A DNA stretch of 64,000 bases from Plasmopara viticola. Taxonomy: Eukaryota; Oomycota; Peronosporomycetes; Peronosporales; Peronosporaceae. The DNA lies in the NCBI GenBank assembly GCA_001695595.3, contig MBPM02000006.1:1116001-1180000 (forward strand), read 5' to 3'. A program made the position numbers and the translations under genes. The notes beneath the pieces are model-generated. The model did not search any database. It was given only the letters and a program-made list of their open reading frames with translations, and had not been told where the DNA came from. Below are positions 47,867 to 60,361 of the stretch, one piece after another; position 1 is the stretch's first letter, and each line of letters opens with the position of its first letter.

Positions 47867-50679
47867 GGCAACGTCGCGCCACAGCTTTTGCCTGTTTTAA
47901 GGTTTTTCCCAGTATATGTTGTTTAGTGATCAATAACCAGCAAAACCTATTTTTTACTAACCACTGTCATGATTATTGACTCCCACGCAATAAGCTTATC
48001 TCTTTTTCAGGCGACACAAAGACATCATCCATCTTCTCCCTCCCTGGCTTGCGCCATTATACCGCTTAATAAAAGCTTGTGAGATGGATGAATGACACCA
48101 GACGCTTCTAGTAACCCTCACAGCTATCAAATTGGTGCACTATATAAAAAATCAGGAAATAGCATGTATTTTTACATAATCAGCAGCAGAAAGAAAAGAT
48201 AGCTGCAATTAAGTGTCATACGTAGGTTGCCATATCGACATTGATTTGACGCAAACACTCTATAGTTAAAAAAACGTGTTTAGGAACGACAGGAATATAG
48301 CTCTTACACATCATAATATGAAATACAAAAACGAGGCGGTAGGTTATTAGTGTGTCACACTTTAAAAAGCTTTACAAAAGGTTACGTGTGTGTTGCTATA
48401 GCTGGCATTGCCATATCGTGACACAAGACAACTGATGTCTTTAAACATTAATACAAGGCAGCACTAAGAACTGAGGAGCTGACATAGAAGTGATTAGTAG
48501 TCTAAGAGCCACTGATTGTATATGCTAGTAAAATTATCATGCTGCATAATAAATAATTTACTCGCAATTGTGTCAATCGGTAAAAATTTTAACGATCAGC
48601 TCACGTAATATTCAATACGTTTGGGGCGTTGTGGCCAAAGCTAGCCCTTAAAGTCAGGCAGATAGCGATATGAGACTCATATTGGTTATCAGGACAGAAG
48701 CAAAGTGTATTGCCTAAGCTTAAGAATTTCAAAGCAAAGTGCCGCGGCAGCGCCGATGCACCAGAACCATTCAACGCCTGAGTTTAAAACCGATATTTGT
48801 AAAAAGAGAAGCTACACTCGCTTGCGTCATCGCATGCAAAAAGTATCGAAAAAAACTGACATTTTTGCACGGTCCTAAAAAGAGCAATTCTAGTCGTAAG
48901 AGAATTTGATCGGCACTACAATCTTTACCGGCTAAGTAATATCCAAACGGAAGACCCGTCACTTTTTGGTGGACCCCTTCTATAGATAGACTTTAGATCG
49001 GAAGTGTATCGCTCACTGGATGGTTACGTATATCGGTACTCCATCGAGGACCAGTCCATAGTCGGCGTTGGTGATTTTGATCTTTTAATGCCCCCTATGG
49101 ATGGATCGTTTGTTGCCGTCTTGATCTTGACCTTATCAAACTTAGTCTCCAGCACAAGTGAAAGACTGGGCCAAGCATTTGACCTAAGCGTCAATATAAA
49201 CGCTTCTGTGTTTCAATTGTTGCTAAAAAAGAACCTTTATGAAGCTCCATACATTTGCATGGCCGGTGACATTAACAAGTCTTACACCGTTCAAAGCTTA
49301 AACGTCGTTTTGAAAGCGCTGTCGTCAGCTTGCAGTTTCTTTACAGACTAAGCAAACAGGGTCCAGATGAGTGACTACCAAAGCGTCCGCGGCGGTCCTA
49401 ATTATTTACATCGCTCGAAAGCAGAGACATCCGCTGGTCACCTCGCAATCTTACAATAGATTATGGTAGTCATGCGATTTTTAGCTATGGTTTATAGGGC
49501 ACCTTTCGATATCCAATCTCTCGCTTCGTAGACAATTGATTTACAAAGACATCGTTAATTACGTGCTTTGTATGCTAAAAAAACGCGCCATTTTTCAGAA
49601 TTTACTCGGTGCTCGTTAACGCGCCTGTTTCCCCTTTAAACACCTCTACTTTTCAAAGCCCTCCACATATTGTCAATTAAGTAGTGCCAGATAAAAGCTG
49701 TCCTTGTCTCGATATTGTGCCTACTTTATCAAGTGCTGAAGCGACTTTGTCAAGTTGACTTGAAGCCTTGCAAATCGAGAATACAAGCACTAAGCCGATT
49801 GAAGGCAATCTTTGGTTTCTTACCGCACGTTGTGGTATGGTGGCAATGAGATCAAACCCACGCTGAAGACTTTGATCGCAGCATTCAGTTTGATTCCTTG
49901 ACACGCAAGGAGCAGCTACTGTAGAACCTTCGCAGAGCTCGAAGCAGGCAAGTATACCTATCGGTGTCATGGACTGCGTTAACCGAGATAGGTTCCCTTT
50001 GATCTCAAAAATTTTCGGTATAATAAGTATTTATTTCCCGTCAAATGGCAGTTTTTGGAGATGGGCAAGTCGCAAAATCCGCGATGGTCACTTTGGTCTG
50101 TGGGACAGTCTTACTTATGTATTGTGTGATATCATTGCTGGCTTCAGCTTCAATTTTCGCTTAACAGCACCGACAATATAGTCAGCGAAGACATTTCAGA
50201 TCGAGGTCAGCCATTTACATCTTGATTCGCCTTAGATTTTCCTTTAGAGTCTTCTGCATAGCCTATTAGACAAGTCAAGCTCCTTAAGAGCTTGGTCCGG
50301 GACGATAAATAAACTATGACCGTGTTGTTGATAGCGCAAAGCTAATTTACAGCTTAAGTGGGCAAAGAGTAAGGAGGGTATTTTCCGGAGATCCCGTAGC
50401 ATTTTTTTTTGGTGGCAGAAAATTGTGGACGACTGGGTATACGCGCGTGGTAGAGTGTACATTGGTTCGACGTAAAGCACATTAACAATATCGATGTGCA
50501 CAAAGGTCTACAGCATATGGTCAAATATTTTGATCATGAAGCGTCAAAAGATCTTCATGATGTATTCGAGGCGATAATGATTATCGATATTTTACCGAAA
50601 CATTTTATGACTGCCACATTATCTAGCAAGCTAGTCATATTTGCGCAGTTGGCGTAGTGCTCTAGGGAACACCCCCCCT
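47867..50679. other. Duplicated flank of unit 4
   Basis: Aligns with 28.42-31.51 kb of unit 3. It holds an uninterrupted plus-strand frame of 115 aa at 49004-49351 whose unit 3 version stops after 79 aa. No domain was recognised and no signal peptide is evident, so it is not called a gene. Confidence 0.4.
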
Positions 50680-51008
50680 TTCAACCGACCTTGTGGCTCA
50701 AGTAGTTTGCTGCTCGACCCAGGACCGGAAGGTACCTGGTTCAATCCCATACGATTCGAATCAAGGGAGCAGGGAATAGGTCACTAAAGCGGACGAGCAA
50801 TCACACCCGAGTGTGTGACTGCCTAACCAACTCGCGCCCGATTGGATAAAAGAAGAGTTGGGGTGGCGGGACGCCTCAGAAACCGAAAAAGCCCCACAGT
50901 GTAGTGAGGAGGACGGAGCCCGGTCCCAATATGGGTCGGATACCTACTAGCATCCCGCGATAGAGACAGCTTAGTCGTAGCGTGTGGGTTTCGGAAGCTT
51001 AAATTTCT
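50680..51008 (+). mobile_element. tRNA-derived SINE, plus-strand copy
   Basis: About 329 bp, full length, same family as 47536-47854 but opposite orientation. Box A is TGGCTCAAGTAG and box B GGTTCAATCCC; the 3' end is AAGCTTAAATTTCT. The matching place in unit 3 (near 31510) has no insert. The target duplication is unclear; CGACC is near both edges. Confidence 0.75.
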
Positions 51009-53982
51009 AAAGTAAGCTTCTGTCGACCGAAAACTCCTCCTCAAGGCTCAGCAGAATTTAATTCTTTCCAAAAGTGTCTCGTTAATATTTCAGATGATAG
51101 ATGGTCATGATATATCGATCTCAAGAACTTCATTGCACTTGATGCAGTGGACAAATCAATCATGAAGAGAGGATGGTTGCCAAAATGCTGTTTGGGGCTT
51201 AAACGACTATTGCTTCTCCATCAGCTTTTCAAAGATTCAAAGAAGATCGGCAGCGCCAACACCCACTTGCTGTGTGAGCTGTGGGGGGGTCTTTGGAGCT
51301 AGATTTTTCTTAGCTTTTATCCATTATAGTTCTTAACAAAACTTATAATTTGCGGAAAAATTCAGGAAGTTAACGAATTCAGTACTGCAAATTACAAGTC
51401 AAGATGAATGTATCTATCAATAGTCCAAGTGCAGGTCGTCTTCCACTCAACCTCATGGACGGCAGCTGTGGCGATAAAGAAGACGATTTTAATTACTTCC
51501 AAGTGCAGTATCGACTCATACTTCCTTGCTTTTGCAAAATGCCGAGGGTAGTCATTGGTCTTCACGAACTCGTCTAGCGGTTTCATGGGCCAGTTTACTT
51601 GAATCCAATTAAATTTTCTTCAGCGTCGCAGAGTAGACACCACCCTCTGCTTTGACTGCGGTAAGCAAGGGTACATGGTCCGTGCCACTTCCAAAAGGGG
51701 CAGATGAAGTGGATCTTCGTTTGCCTAAGGTCTTTCAAGGTTCACGGATAGATGCTTTTTTTCCAGAGGCGTAGAAATACCGAAAACTAGTAAAGGAGGG
51801 ACACTTTATAGGTGAAAAGCAGATTCCTCAAAAGAAGCGTTTGCCGATATAGGGTGGAAAGTTAGCCTTCGGAAAATAGAAGTTCTCGGAGAAGAACTCA
51901 AGACACGGTGAACTGCTGGTTGTACTACGGTGTACGAGAGTGTGATGTCTCATATTGCATCTCGGCAAACTCAAGCGTGTCACAAAGTTCTCCGCACCGG
52001 CAAGCAACTTTGGCCTATTAAAGTAGATTGATTGATGACCTTACAACAGACAACGAAACTACTTCGATTCAAATGTCTCTTTAGTCGAAGTAGACTTGCC
52101 TGTAGAGTTGGACCATCCAATAGATCAAAACCATTTCACGCTTTTGACTTCGACATGTGCGACTTGCTAATGGGCGTGTTTAGCCTAAAAAAGAACTTGG
52201 TTTGATGAGTAAAGAAGGCCATACAAAACAGGAGTTTTGGTTAGTCATGCTTCCACCACTGTTGTATTTAGTTTTTTTTACGAAACCTGGGTAAGTATAC
52301 ACTTCCGAATATACTTTCTTCGAATGGAAGATATAATGCGATCTTTTATATTTGATAGTGAGTGACCCAGTTTATCAGCAGAGCCGCATTCAAATGGCAT
52401 AGGTAGTAAACAAAATGCCTAATCTGTGTATAGCAAAATCTACATAGGTAGTAAAAAAATGCCTAATCTGTGTATAGCAAGATCTAGCAAGGGGGTGACC
52501 TAGGTCTGGAAAACACAGTGGGTAACATAGTTCCAAACTTGCGGGTAGCGCAAGTGGGCAACATAGGACTGCAAGATACAGCGAGAAATATTGTGTTGAA
52601 GGTGGAAAACGAAGTGCTACCAAGATGTGGTATGAGAGCTGAATAGTAATCTATAAAAGTTAATTCCTGGATCGTGACAGCTCAGAGATTTGGGGTGTAG
52701 GCACGTGCACTTCAATTAAGGCATTGTTGATTATGTGTCTGCTTAAGGAGAGGTCGTGTGGCCATGATGACTTCAGAGCTTAGAAAAATTTCAAGCTGCT
52801 ACACTATTTCGTAAAGTACACTTTACGGTAGCTTTATGACCGAGATGAAAGTGTGAAGTCAGTCTACGACATCTTTAAAGTGCTATTGTTCGAATTCGTT
52901 GGCGTCATGGTATATAAAATTGCTCCTTTAACACTCACTGAACACTTATTGAATAAAGGGTCAAGTTAGTGACGGAGTATCAGACGACATTAATGTTATC
53001 TCGAAGCACACGTAATTCACCCTCTGCTTTCGCTTTTCAAACTTTTATTTCAAAAGTATCACCCCGTTGTTAAAGATAATAGGAGTCGTCTAAGGAAGTC
53101 TAAAATTATAAACGAAATACCAAAAACACATATACTTGATGATGTTGAGCGAAGAAGATGCTGATGCCAAGCCACGACTAGACCAACAATAAGACCAACA
53201 GCGGTTTTTGGGTTTTGCTGAGTGGAAAATGGGTGCACTTTTTTGCTATTACCTCAGAGCAGAGCTCTTTAATTGTTGATGTGGTAGTCCATAGTTTTTG
53301 GTAGAGTGCAATCACACTTTGGATGAACCGTTGTAGTTTGCTTGACATTTGGAATGTGCAGTTCTTTGCGAATTTTTACCATAGTCAGTATAACAAATTG
53401 CAAACGTAGTCAGCGATTACAGCTGTCAGAAATACTTACTTTACATAATGCAATGATACATCAGACACATGATAACATGTCTGATGTTGGTACTTCGTCT
53501 TACTTATTCTACTGAAAAACACGACGAAATCGATAATAAAAATCTGGCGATTACCATTCAATGCAGCCGGCTACCTTATCCAAGCTGCGACGAGATGTTG
53601 AGGCACTCAAACGTCAATCGGCAAAGCCGAAGCTTATGTTTTCGGATTGCTTCGTCGCTAGTACCAATTTTTGTTCTGCCTGGAAAAAGTCCCAAATCGC
53701 TAAGGACCGCCATCCTGTTGACTCACGAGCTGGCTCTTATTGTTCCCATATTGTGATTTGTAGTAGGGCCTTGAACAATTTTTCGAGAAATACCAGACTA
53801 TCCATGTAGATAATATTTAGCACCTGCTTAATGTAAAAATAAACACTGTTACAACAGGCTGTAACCGAAAAAAATTCACAATCACTTTCCGTACAAACTA
53901 TTTGTAATGGTAAATGGTTTTTTCGACTGCATAAGTATCTTTTGCCTTAATTATTGCGGTTGTCTGCGTGAGCGTTAGCATC
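51009..53982. other. End of unit 4 and upstream flank of GH6 copy 5
   Basis: Minus-strand coding-like pieces at about 51.4-52.3 kb match 31.8-32.8 kb. A 45-bp tandem repeat lies at 52398-52487. The marker block for the next unit starts near 52727. No supported gene. Confidence 0.4.
52398..52487. repeat. 45-bp tandem repeat (two units)
   Basis: Two adjacent units beginning CATAGGTAGTAAA, at 52398 and 52443, differing at a few bases. It is absent from the unit 3 counterpart near 32930, which has one unit. Confidence 0.8.
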
Positions 53983-54127
53983 TGTTAAAATTATACCGCT
54001 GAATGCATGTTGAACAGGTGAATGGCTTCACAGTATTTACAAGTACGTTATAGTTAGTAATTACATATGGTAGCCGTTCATTGGCCAAGATAAATATATC
54101 ACTTCGGCTTTTACTTTCTTCTCAACA
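53983..54127 (+). repeat. 5' LTR of copia C
   Basis: Starts TGTTAAAATTATACCGCTG, ends TTCTCAACA. The few differences from the 3' LTR indicate a fairly recent insertion. Confidence 0.93.
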
Positions 54128-54169
54128 CGTTAACAGCCGCAACAAGCTCAAGCAACGTTCTCGCCCAAT

Positions 54170-57100
54170 ATGAACACGCGCACCGAAGTCCTCTTAGGAA
54201 GTGGTAACTTATACCTCTGGGAGTTTAACATGAGGATGACCCTGGCGCGGAAGGGTCTCCTGGGACACATCATGGCCGTCAAGGAAGAGAAGGACGTCAC
54301 GGAGGCGTGGCTGATTAATGATGCGCTAGGCGCTAGGCATCATTGCTCAAGGCGTTGAGATCCAGCACCAGACCAAGATTCGGTCGGCTACGCGTGCTAT
54401 GGAGGCGTGGGAACCCTCCGCGGTTTCTACAATCGCTCGACTCTTCACAATCGTGTTGTGATGACTCGTCGACTACATGAGTTCAAGATGGAAAGTGGAA
54501 CAAGCATGGCAGAGCATCTGGAGTCTTTTGACGAGCTAGTATTGGTACTACAGACTACGGGAGAGCAAATTGATGAGTCACGCCAGCTGAGATCCAGCAC
54601 CAGACCAAGATTCGGTCGGCTACGCACTTCTCAGCAGTCTACCTTCGGAGTACGACTTGATATCGTCAATTGTGGAAAATGCAAGGGATATTTCGTTGAT
54701 AGAAGTCAAGGAGAAGCTGCTCAACGAGTCAGAGAAGCTGCAGAGGAAAGAAGCTACAGAGAAAGCGTTTCGCGTAAATGGAAATGGAAATGCTAGAAGA
54801 TTCAAAGGTGGACGGGACAATGGGCGAAAGGGTGGTCCTCCACGCAATTACGGCGGATTCAAGGGCAAGTGCTTCAGCTGTGACCAGTTTGGACACATGA
54901 AGCGGAACTGCCCGGCCGGTAAAAGAACCAACAGCGACGACACGGTGTTTGCTGTTGGTGAAGGGAAGTCATCAGGATGGCTGATTGACAGTGGAGCAAC
55001 TTCCCACATGACCCCACACAGGAAGGACTTATTTGATTACAAGGGCCTAGAAGCTAGCATCGAAGTTATGATTGCAGACGGGAAGAAGTTGCTTGTCAAT
55101 GGAGCCGGCACGGTAAAATCGACTGGTTTGAACGGAATGAGGATTTGCATAGTTGAAGTTCTGCACATTCCCGGACTCGACAGAAGGTTGCTGTCAGTTT
55201 GCAAGTGTGCAGAGCGTGGTATGAGTGTGGAATTCTCGCGAACGTCATGTGTCATTTGGAACAAGAAGCAAGCAATTGCGTCGGGCACAAAAGTTGGAAA
55301 GTCGTATTTCTTGACTGTGAGCAAGAAGAAGCATGTCTCGTTGAATATACCGGGGCTGACAATCAGCGGGAGCTTTGGCATGCACGCATGGGGCACCCCA
55401 GCAAGGATGCGCTGATCAGGACACAGCGATTAACTAATGGTATCCCAATTATCAAGCAAAGTGTGGAAATATTGTGTGCCGAGTATTTGAAGGGCAAGCA
55501 GACGATCACGGTGTTTCCGTCTCGTTCAATAATAAAGACGACACGTGTGTTGGAGCGTGTTCACACAGATGTCATGGGGCCAATGCGAACTATCTCGAAG
55601 GGTGGTGCCAAGTACATTCTCACGTTTGTGGATGACGTTTCACGATATGTTGCATTTTTTCTGATCAAGAGCAAGAGTGAAGTGGCTGGCAAGTTCAAGG
55701 AGTTTTTGACATTACACGAAAGCCAGTGGGGTGCACAACTAAGATGTTTGCGAACCGACAACAAAACCGAGTTCGTAAACGAGAAAATGGCAGGAATATG
55801 TCAAGAGAACCGCATCGTACACCAGCGCTCCGTCCCATACAGCCCGCAGCAGAACGGAGTAGCGGAGCGTATGAACAGGACAATTATGGAGAAAGCCCGC
55901 AGCATGTTACACTACAAGAGCGTATCGACGGAATGGTGGGCGGGAGCGGTAAATACAGCGGTTTATTTAATCAATCGCTCCAGCAATACGTTCCATCCTG
56001 ACACCACGCCGCATGAGCTAGTTTTCAAAATGAAGCCTCGAATGGATCATTTGCGCGTATTTGGTTCGCAAGGCTACGCTCATATTGACGATGTGAAACG
56101 GACCAAACTGGAACCCAAGAGCTTCAAGTGTATGTTTCTTGGCTATGCAGAGAATGTCAAGGGCTATCGCGTGTTTGACTTCGAGAATGCTAAGATTAAA
56201 GTGACCCGCTCTTTAAAGTTGGATGAGCGTGAGGTGGGCGGCATCTACGACACGCAAGAGCTTAAGCCGGAAACAATTGTTCAAGTAGTTAAGGATGGTG
56301 CTGAAGTCAATGTTCAGCATCAAGTGAGTCGACAGTCAGTTCCGGACGAGCCCATGGGAGCTGTCGAAGAGACAGTCGAGGATGTCGATATGGAGGATGT
56401 GAGTTGTACGCCAAGCGCCGTTGTACAGCGGCTAATGCCTTCTGAGAGCCCTGTACGAAACGGGCTTGAACTAACGGAGTATCGCCAACCTTTCCAAGTG
56501 CAACAAAAAGATCGTTTGGTGTCTCGGCCTGAATTGGAGCGAACACGAACAAGACGTGAGCCAGTGCTAATGCTAAGAAACGGTTCCGATGGTGGAGAGT
56601 CAACAGAAGGCAGTGAGGGCCCACCGAATGCAAAGCGTGCTATGATTGACGAAGATGGACTAATTGCGGAAGCCTTTCTTGCCTACGCTGTGAATATTGA
56701 CGATGAAACGGACTCACCAACTACTTATACTAAGCGACGATGCAATGAAATGGCGTGAAGCAATGGATGCTGAGCTTCGCTTTCACGAAGAGAAAGATAC
56801 GTGGACATTGCAGCCACGAGAAAAAATTGGACGCACAATTGGATCACGATGGGTATTTGCCAAAAAGCGTGATCAGAATGGCGCTATCGTGCGATACAAG
56901 GCACGACTAGTCGCGAAAGGTTTCAAGCAGAAGTATGGCGTTGACTTTTTCGAGACATATTTCCCGGTTGCCAACATGGATTTGATCCGAATAATTCTCG
57001 CGGTATGTGTTAAATGTAGCTATCAAATGGAACAGCTGGACGTCGACACGGCTTTTCTAAATAGCGTGTTGACGATTGGTGTCGACAATGCTCAAGGATA

Positions 57101-58259
57101 CATATGTCAACTAAACAAGGCTATTTACGGACTTAAGCAAGCAGCGAGTGCCTGGAACAGGACAATACATCGTGTCTTCATCAAGAATGGCTTAAAGAGT
57201 TGCGAAGCAGATCAATGTGTTTCTGTCAAGAGCACTAAAGAAGGTTTTGCTTACGTTTGACTATACGTGGATGACATTATTATCGCAGCAAGAAGCAGCA
57301 AAGAATCAAATCAAGTAAAGGTAGTACTCAAGAATGCTTTCAAGATAAAGGAGCTTGGTCAGGCGGAATTTATTTTGGGTATGGGATTTAATCACGACAG
57401 GTCAGCTGGAATATTGATGATTAAACAGACTCGCTACATCGATGACGTGGTCAAGCGATTCGGCCAACAAGATGCCAAAAGTGTTGAGAACCCTTGCGTA
57501 TCAGGATTGAAGCTGTCGTCAAAGCAGTCACCCACAACGGAAGAGGGACGGTCGACAATGCGATCAAAGCCTTATCGCTCTTCGATTGGATGCTTGCTGT
57601 ACATAACGACATGCACTCGGCCTGATATTGCTTACGTGGTGTCGCAGCTATCACGTTTTCAGGAGAACCCAGGACTACAACATTGGAGCGCAGCAATTCG
57701 AGTAGTACGGTATCTGAACACCACGCGTCATATCGGTATCGTCTACAGAGGAAGTGGAAGCATTACGGTCAAGGCAAACTCGGATGCAGATTGGGGCAGC
57801 AACACGGATGACAAACGCTCGGTCTCGGGAATTATGGTCATGATTGCAAGCGCACCAGTGGTATATAAGTCGAAGTACCAGCGGACAGTTGCGCTGAGCT
57901 CAGCGGAAGCTGAGTAAATGGCTATCAGTTTATGCACACAAGAAGTTCTTTGGACGCGGGCAATGCTAAAGGACATTGGTCACGAGCAAGTTGAAGGCAC
58001 ACAGGTTTGGGAAGACAACCAGGGTGCTATTGCGTTAGCCAATAACGCCGGATACCATGCTAGGACGAAGTACGTGGACATCAAGCACCACTTTATTCGT
58101 GAGAACGTGCAAGAAGGACTGTTGAAGATCGAATATATCGACACGAAGAGTCAGCTTGCAGATTTGCTGACGAAGGCAGTTGGGACCAAGATGCTTAAGG
58201 ATCTGCGCGAAGCCACCGGAATCAAGACCAAGTCAGCAACAAAGGACACACAACATTAG
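54170..58259 (+). pseudogene. Copia gag-pol of element C (disrupted)
   Basis: Gag starts at 54170 (MNTRTEVLLG) but breaks near 54330, and a 37-bp stretch from 54357 is repeated at 54589. The zinc knuckle CFSCDQFGHMKRNC and protease LIDSGATSHMTPH (near 54990) are intact. A frame change near 55330-55345 leads to the pre-integrase and integrase frame (LWHARMGHPS, HTDVMGP, RTDN, GVAERMNRTIMEKA) running to 56758. An 11-nt loss near 56732 relative to element B causes the next shift. Reverse transcriptase (56697-57917) has YKARLVAKGF and QLDVDTAFLNS, a stop at 57258-57260 just before LYVDD, and a stop at 57915-57917 inside SAEAE-MA. RNase H continues to 58259 (TKYVDIKHHFIRENV, KSQLADLLTKA). Confidence 0.92.
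54357..54625 (+). repeat. Displaced 37-bp duplication in copia C gag
   Basis: The 37 bases at 54357-54393 (beginning GAGATCCAGCACCAGACC) recur exactly at 54589-54625, between sequence that is contiguous in element B. Confidence 0.88.
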
Positions 58260-58272
58260 CGGTGAGTGGGAG

Positions 58273-58420
58273 TGTTAAAATTACACCGCTGAATGCATGT
58301 TGAAGAGGTGAATGGCTTCACAGTATTTACAAGTACGTTACAGTTAGTAATTACATATGGTAGCCGTTTTCATTGGTCAAGATAAATATATTCACTTTGG
58401 TTTTTACTTTCTTCTCAACA
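58273..58420 (+). repeat. 3' LTR of copia C
   Basis: 148 bp, TGTTAAAATTACACCGCTG to TTCTCAACA, followed by the GCATC duplication. Confidence 0.93.
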
Positions 58421-58994
58421 GCATCATTACCACATAAGTGACATCTCGCTGTACATAAACCTTCAATCTGCTTCTTTCTCAAAAGCGGTACTTTCGGACC
58501 CAACACCAAGCTAGCAATGCATAGTGGCAGAGCCGCACTGCTTAAAATGCTTGCGGGATTGAATCTACGTGCACGGTAACCCTTGACACAATAGGTCACC
58601 TCAAAAGGTGAATTCTCTGTTGGGAATGCGTCATAAGCTCATTATATTCTAATTTGTGCTTAAACAGACGTCCAATCTCGAGAACTTTGTGTGCGAGAGA
58701 AGGTGTTTGTAGTATTTACCTGATTGTGTTTTAATTTTAGAAGGGGAGTGCCTGCCGTACTATCCAGTTGATTCAGTCTCCAGCAGAGTGCAAACATAAA
58801 AATTCTTGCTGGTATTGGCAATGCATTAAGTAATGTGCCTATCTATCGAATGACTATCTCAGATACAATCCCTGATCGTGCATGACAAAGCACTCCGCTT
58901 TGATACAGCAAAGTTTTTCGGCGAGGTTTCTTCATACTCCAATTCGCATCCAAGTGCGCAATACAAGCTTCTACTCCATCGACTCCTGTTCACC
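58421..58994. other. Proximal upstream flank of GH6 copy 5
   Basis: Nearly identical to 44264-44838 of unit 4. It contains the CATTAAGTAATG palindrome (58824-58835), 171 bp before the GH6 start. No separate gene. Confidence 0.6.
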
Positions 58995-60361
58995 ATGACC
59001 AAAACGTTGCATTCGGCCATTTCAATGGCGTCGCTCGCCTTAGCTATGTTTTCCCATAACGTTGGTGCGGACAAATTATGTTCCATTCCGACTTTTTCAT
59101 ATGGCCCAGCCAAGACCGAGTACCCACACCTTGCCTATGCAATCGATGCCTTGGAGGAATATCCTATTGCGGCTTGGTACACTGATCGTATGTCGGCTGA
59201 TGACAGAGCAACGATGCTCCAACGCATCACTTCTGAGTGCCCTGAGGACTCGCTTATGACCATCGTCGTTTACGGTCTCCCAAATAAGGATTGTTCAGGT
59301 GGATTTTCCTCTGCTGGATTTGTCAATGACACGGCCACCTACAAGGAGTTTCTCAAGGAGCTGACTACCGCCATTGGTGACCGAAAGGTACTTTATGTCG
59401 TAGAGCCTGATGCCGCTGCACTCCAGGTCGATGAGAGTGGTTGCGGTGCTAAGCTTGGATACCTAGAGAACCTTAAGGTTGCTATTGAAGTCCTGTCGGG
59501 GAACGCCAACGCGAAATTGTACTTGGATGTTGGCTATTGGACTCTCATGAGTGAAACGCTGTTTCCAAAAATTATGCCTGTCATTGAGGAACTCAATGCC
59601 TCGAAACGCCTGCATGGCATCGTGCTCAATACAAGCAATTACCGGAACACCGCCCAGATAGCCGAATTATGCACCAAATTTCAGCATGCTATCGAATCGA
59701 CTACATTAAAGTGTATTGTCGATACGAGCAGAAACTATGTGTACGTAATTTATGGTGTGACGGACCAATACCATTCAGTTCTAATTTTTCTATGTTGTTA
59801 TAATCTTAAAGTCCGCCCCTAAATACGGATTGGTGCAACGTTCTAAGGGCAGGTATTGGAGCCCCACCTTCATCGGAGACCAACTATCCAAATCTAGAAT
59901 TCAACTTGTGGATTAAAGTTCCAGGAGAGAGCGATGGTACTTGCAACGGAGGTCCGGACGCCGGCAAGTTCTATGAGACGGCTTTTCAAAAACTGTGGGA
60001 CCAAGGTTACTTGGTGAATGTGCTCGGTATGAAATCGATCGGATCGGGCAACAACTCCACTAGTCCGACAAATGGTAGCGTGATCCAGGCTGAGGACCCA
60101 AAGATCCAGTCTGAGACTCCTATTGTTCCGTCTGTGGCCCCTATCGCTCAGTCTGAGACCCCTATCGCTCTTTCTGCAACCCCAATGATCCAAGTTGAGA
60201 CCCCCTTGGCCAATTCCGCGACCCCATTGATTCAGTCTGGGAGTTCTCTCACTAATGGTGTGGGTCCAATGATTCAGTCTGTGACCCCAACGATCCAGTC
60301 TACGACCTCATCAATTCCGTCTGGGAGTCCCATCACTGAGTCTGTTACCCCAATGATTTAG
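58995..60361 (+). CDS. Secreted glycoside hydrolase family 6 (cellulase), copy 5
   Basis: Exons 58995-59740 and 59812-60361, intron 71 nt with donor GTACGTAA, the best consensus match of the five, and acceptor TTAAAG; 431 aa. It differs from copy 4 by few residues (SAGFVND, GYLENL, AIESTT) and by lacking the two extra heptads. Signal peptide, WYTD, NKDC, EPD, DWCN and PGESDG are intact, and the tail is 12.6 heptads ending TPMI before TAG. A full copia element sits 575 bp upstream of the start, so more distant promoter elements present in copy 4 have been displaced by 4.4 kb here. Confidence 0.93.

Larger units (their letters stand above)
53983..58420 (+). mobile_element. Ty1/copia LTR retrotransposon C, full length
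   Basis: 4,438 bp with both LTRs (145 and 148 bp), TG...CA ends, and a perfect 5-bp target duplication GCATC (53978-53982 and 58421-58425). The paralogous site in unit 4 (near 44264) carries GCATC once. A purine-rich stretch (GGTGAGTGGGAG) precedes the 3' LTR. It is the best preserved of three related elements, but has two frame changes and two stops in pol plus a disrupted gag, so it is probably immobile. Its 3' LTR ends 575 bp before the GH6 copy 5 start. Confidence 0.95.
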
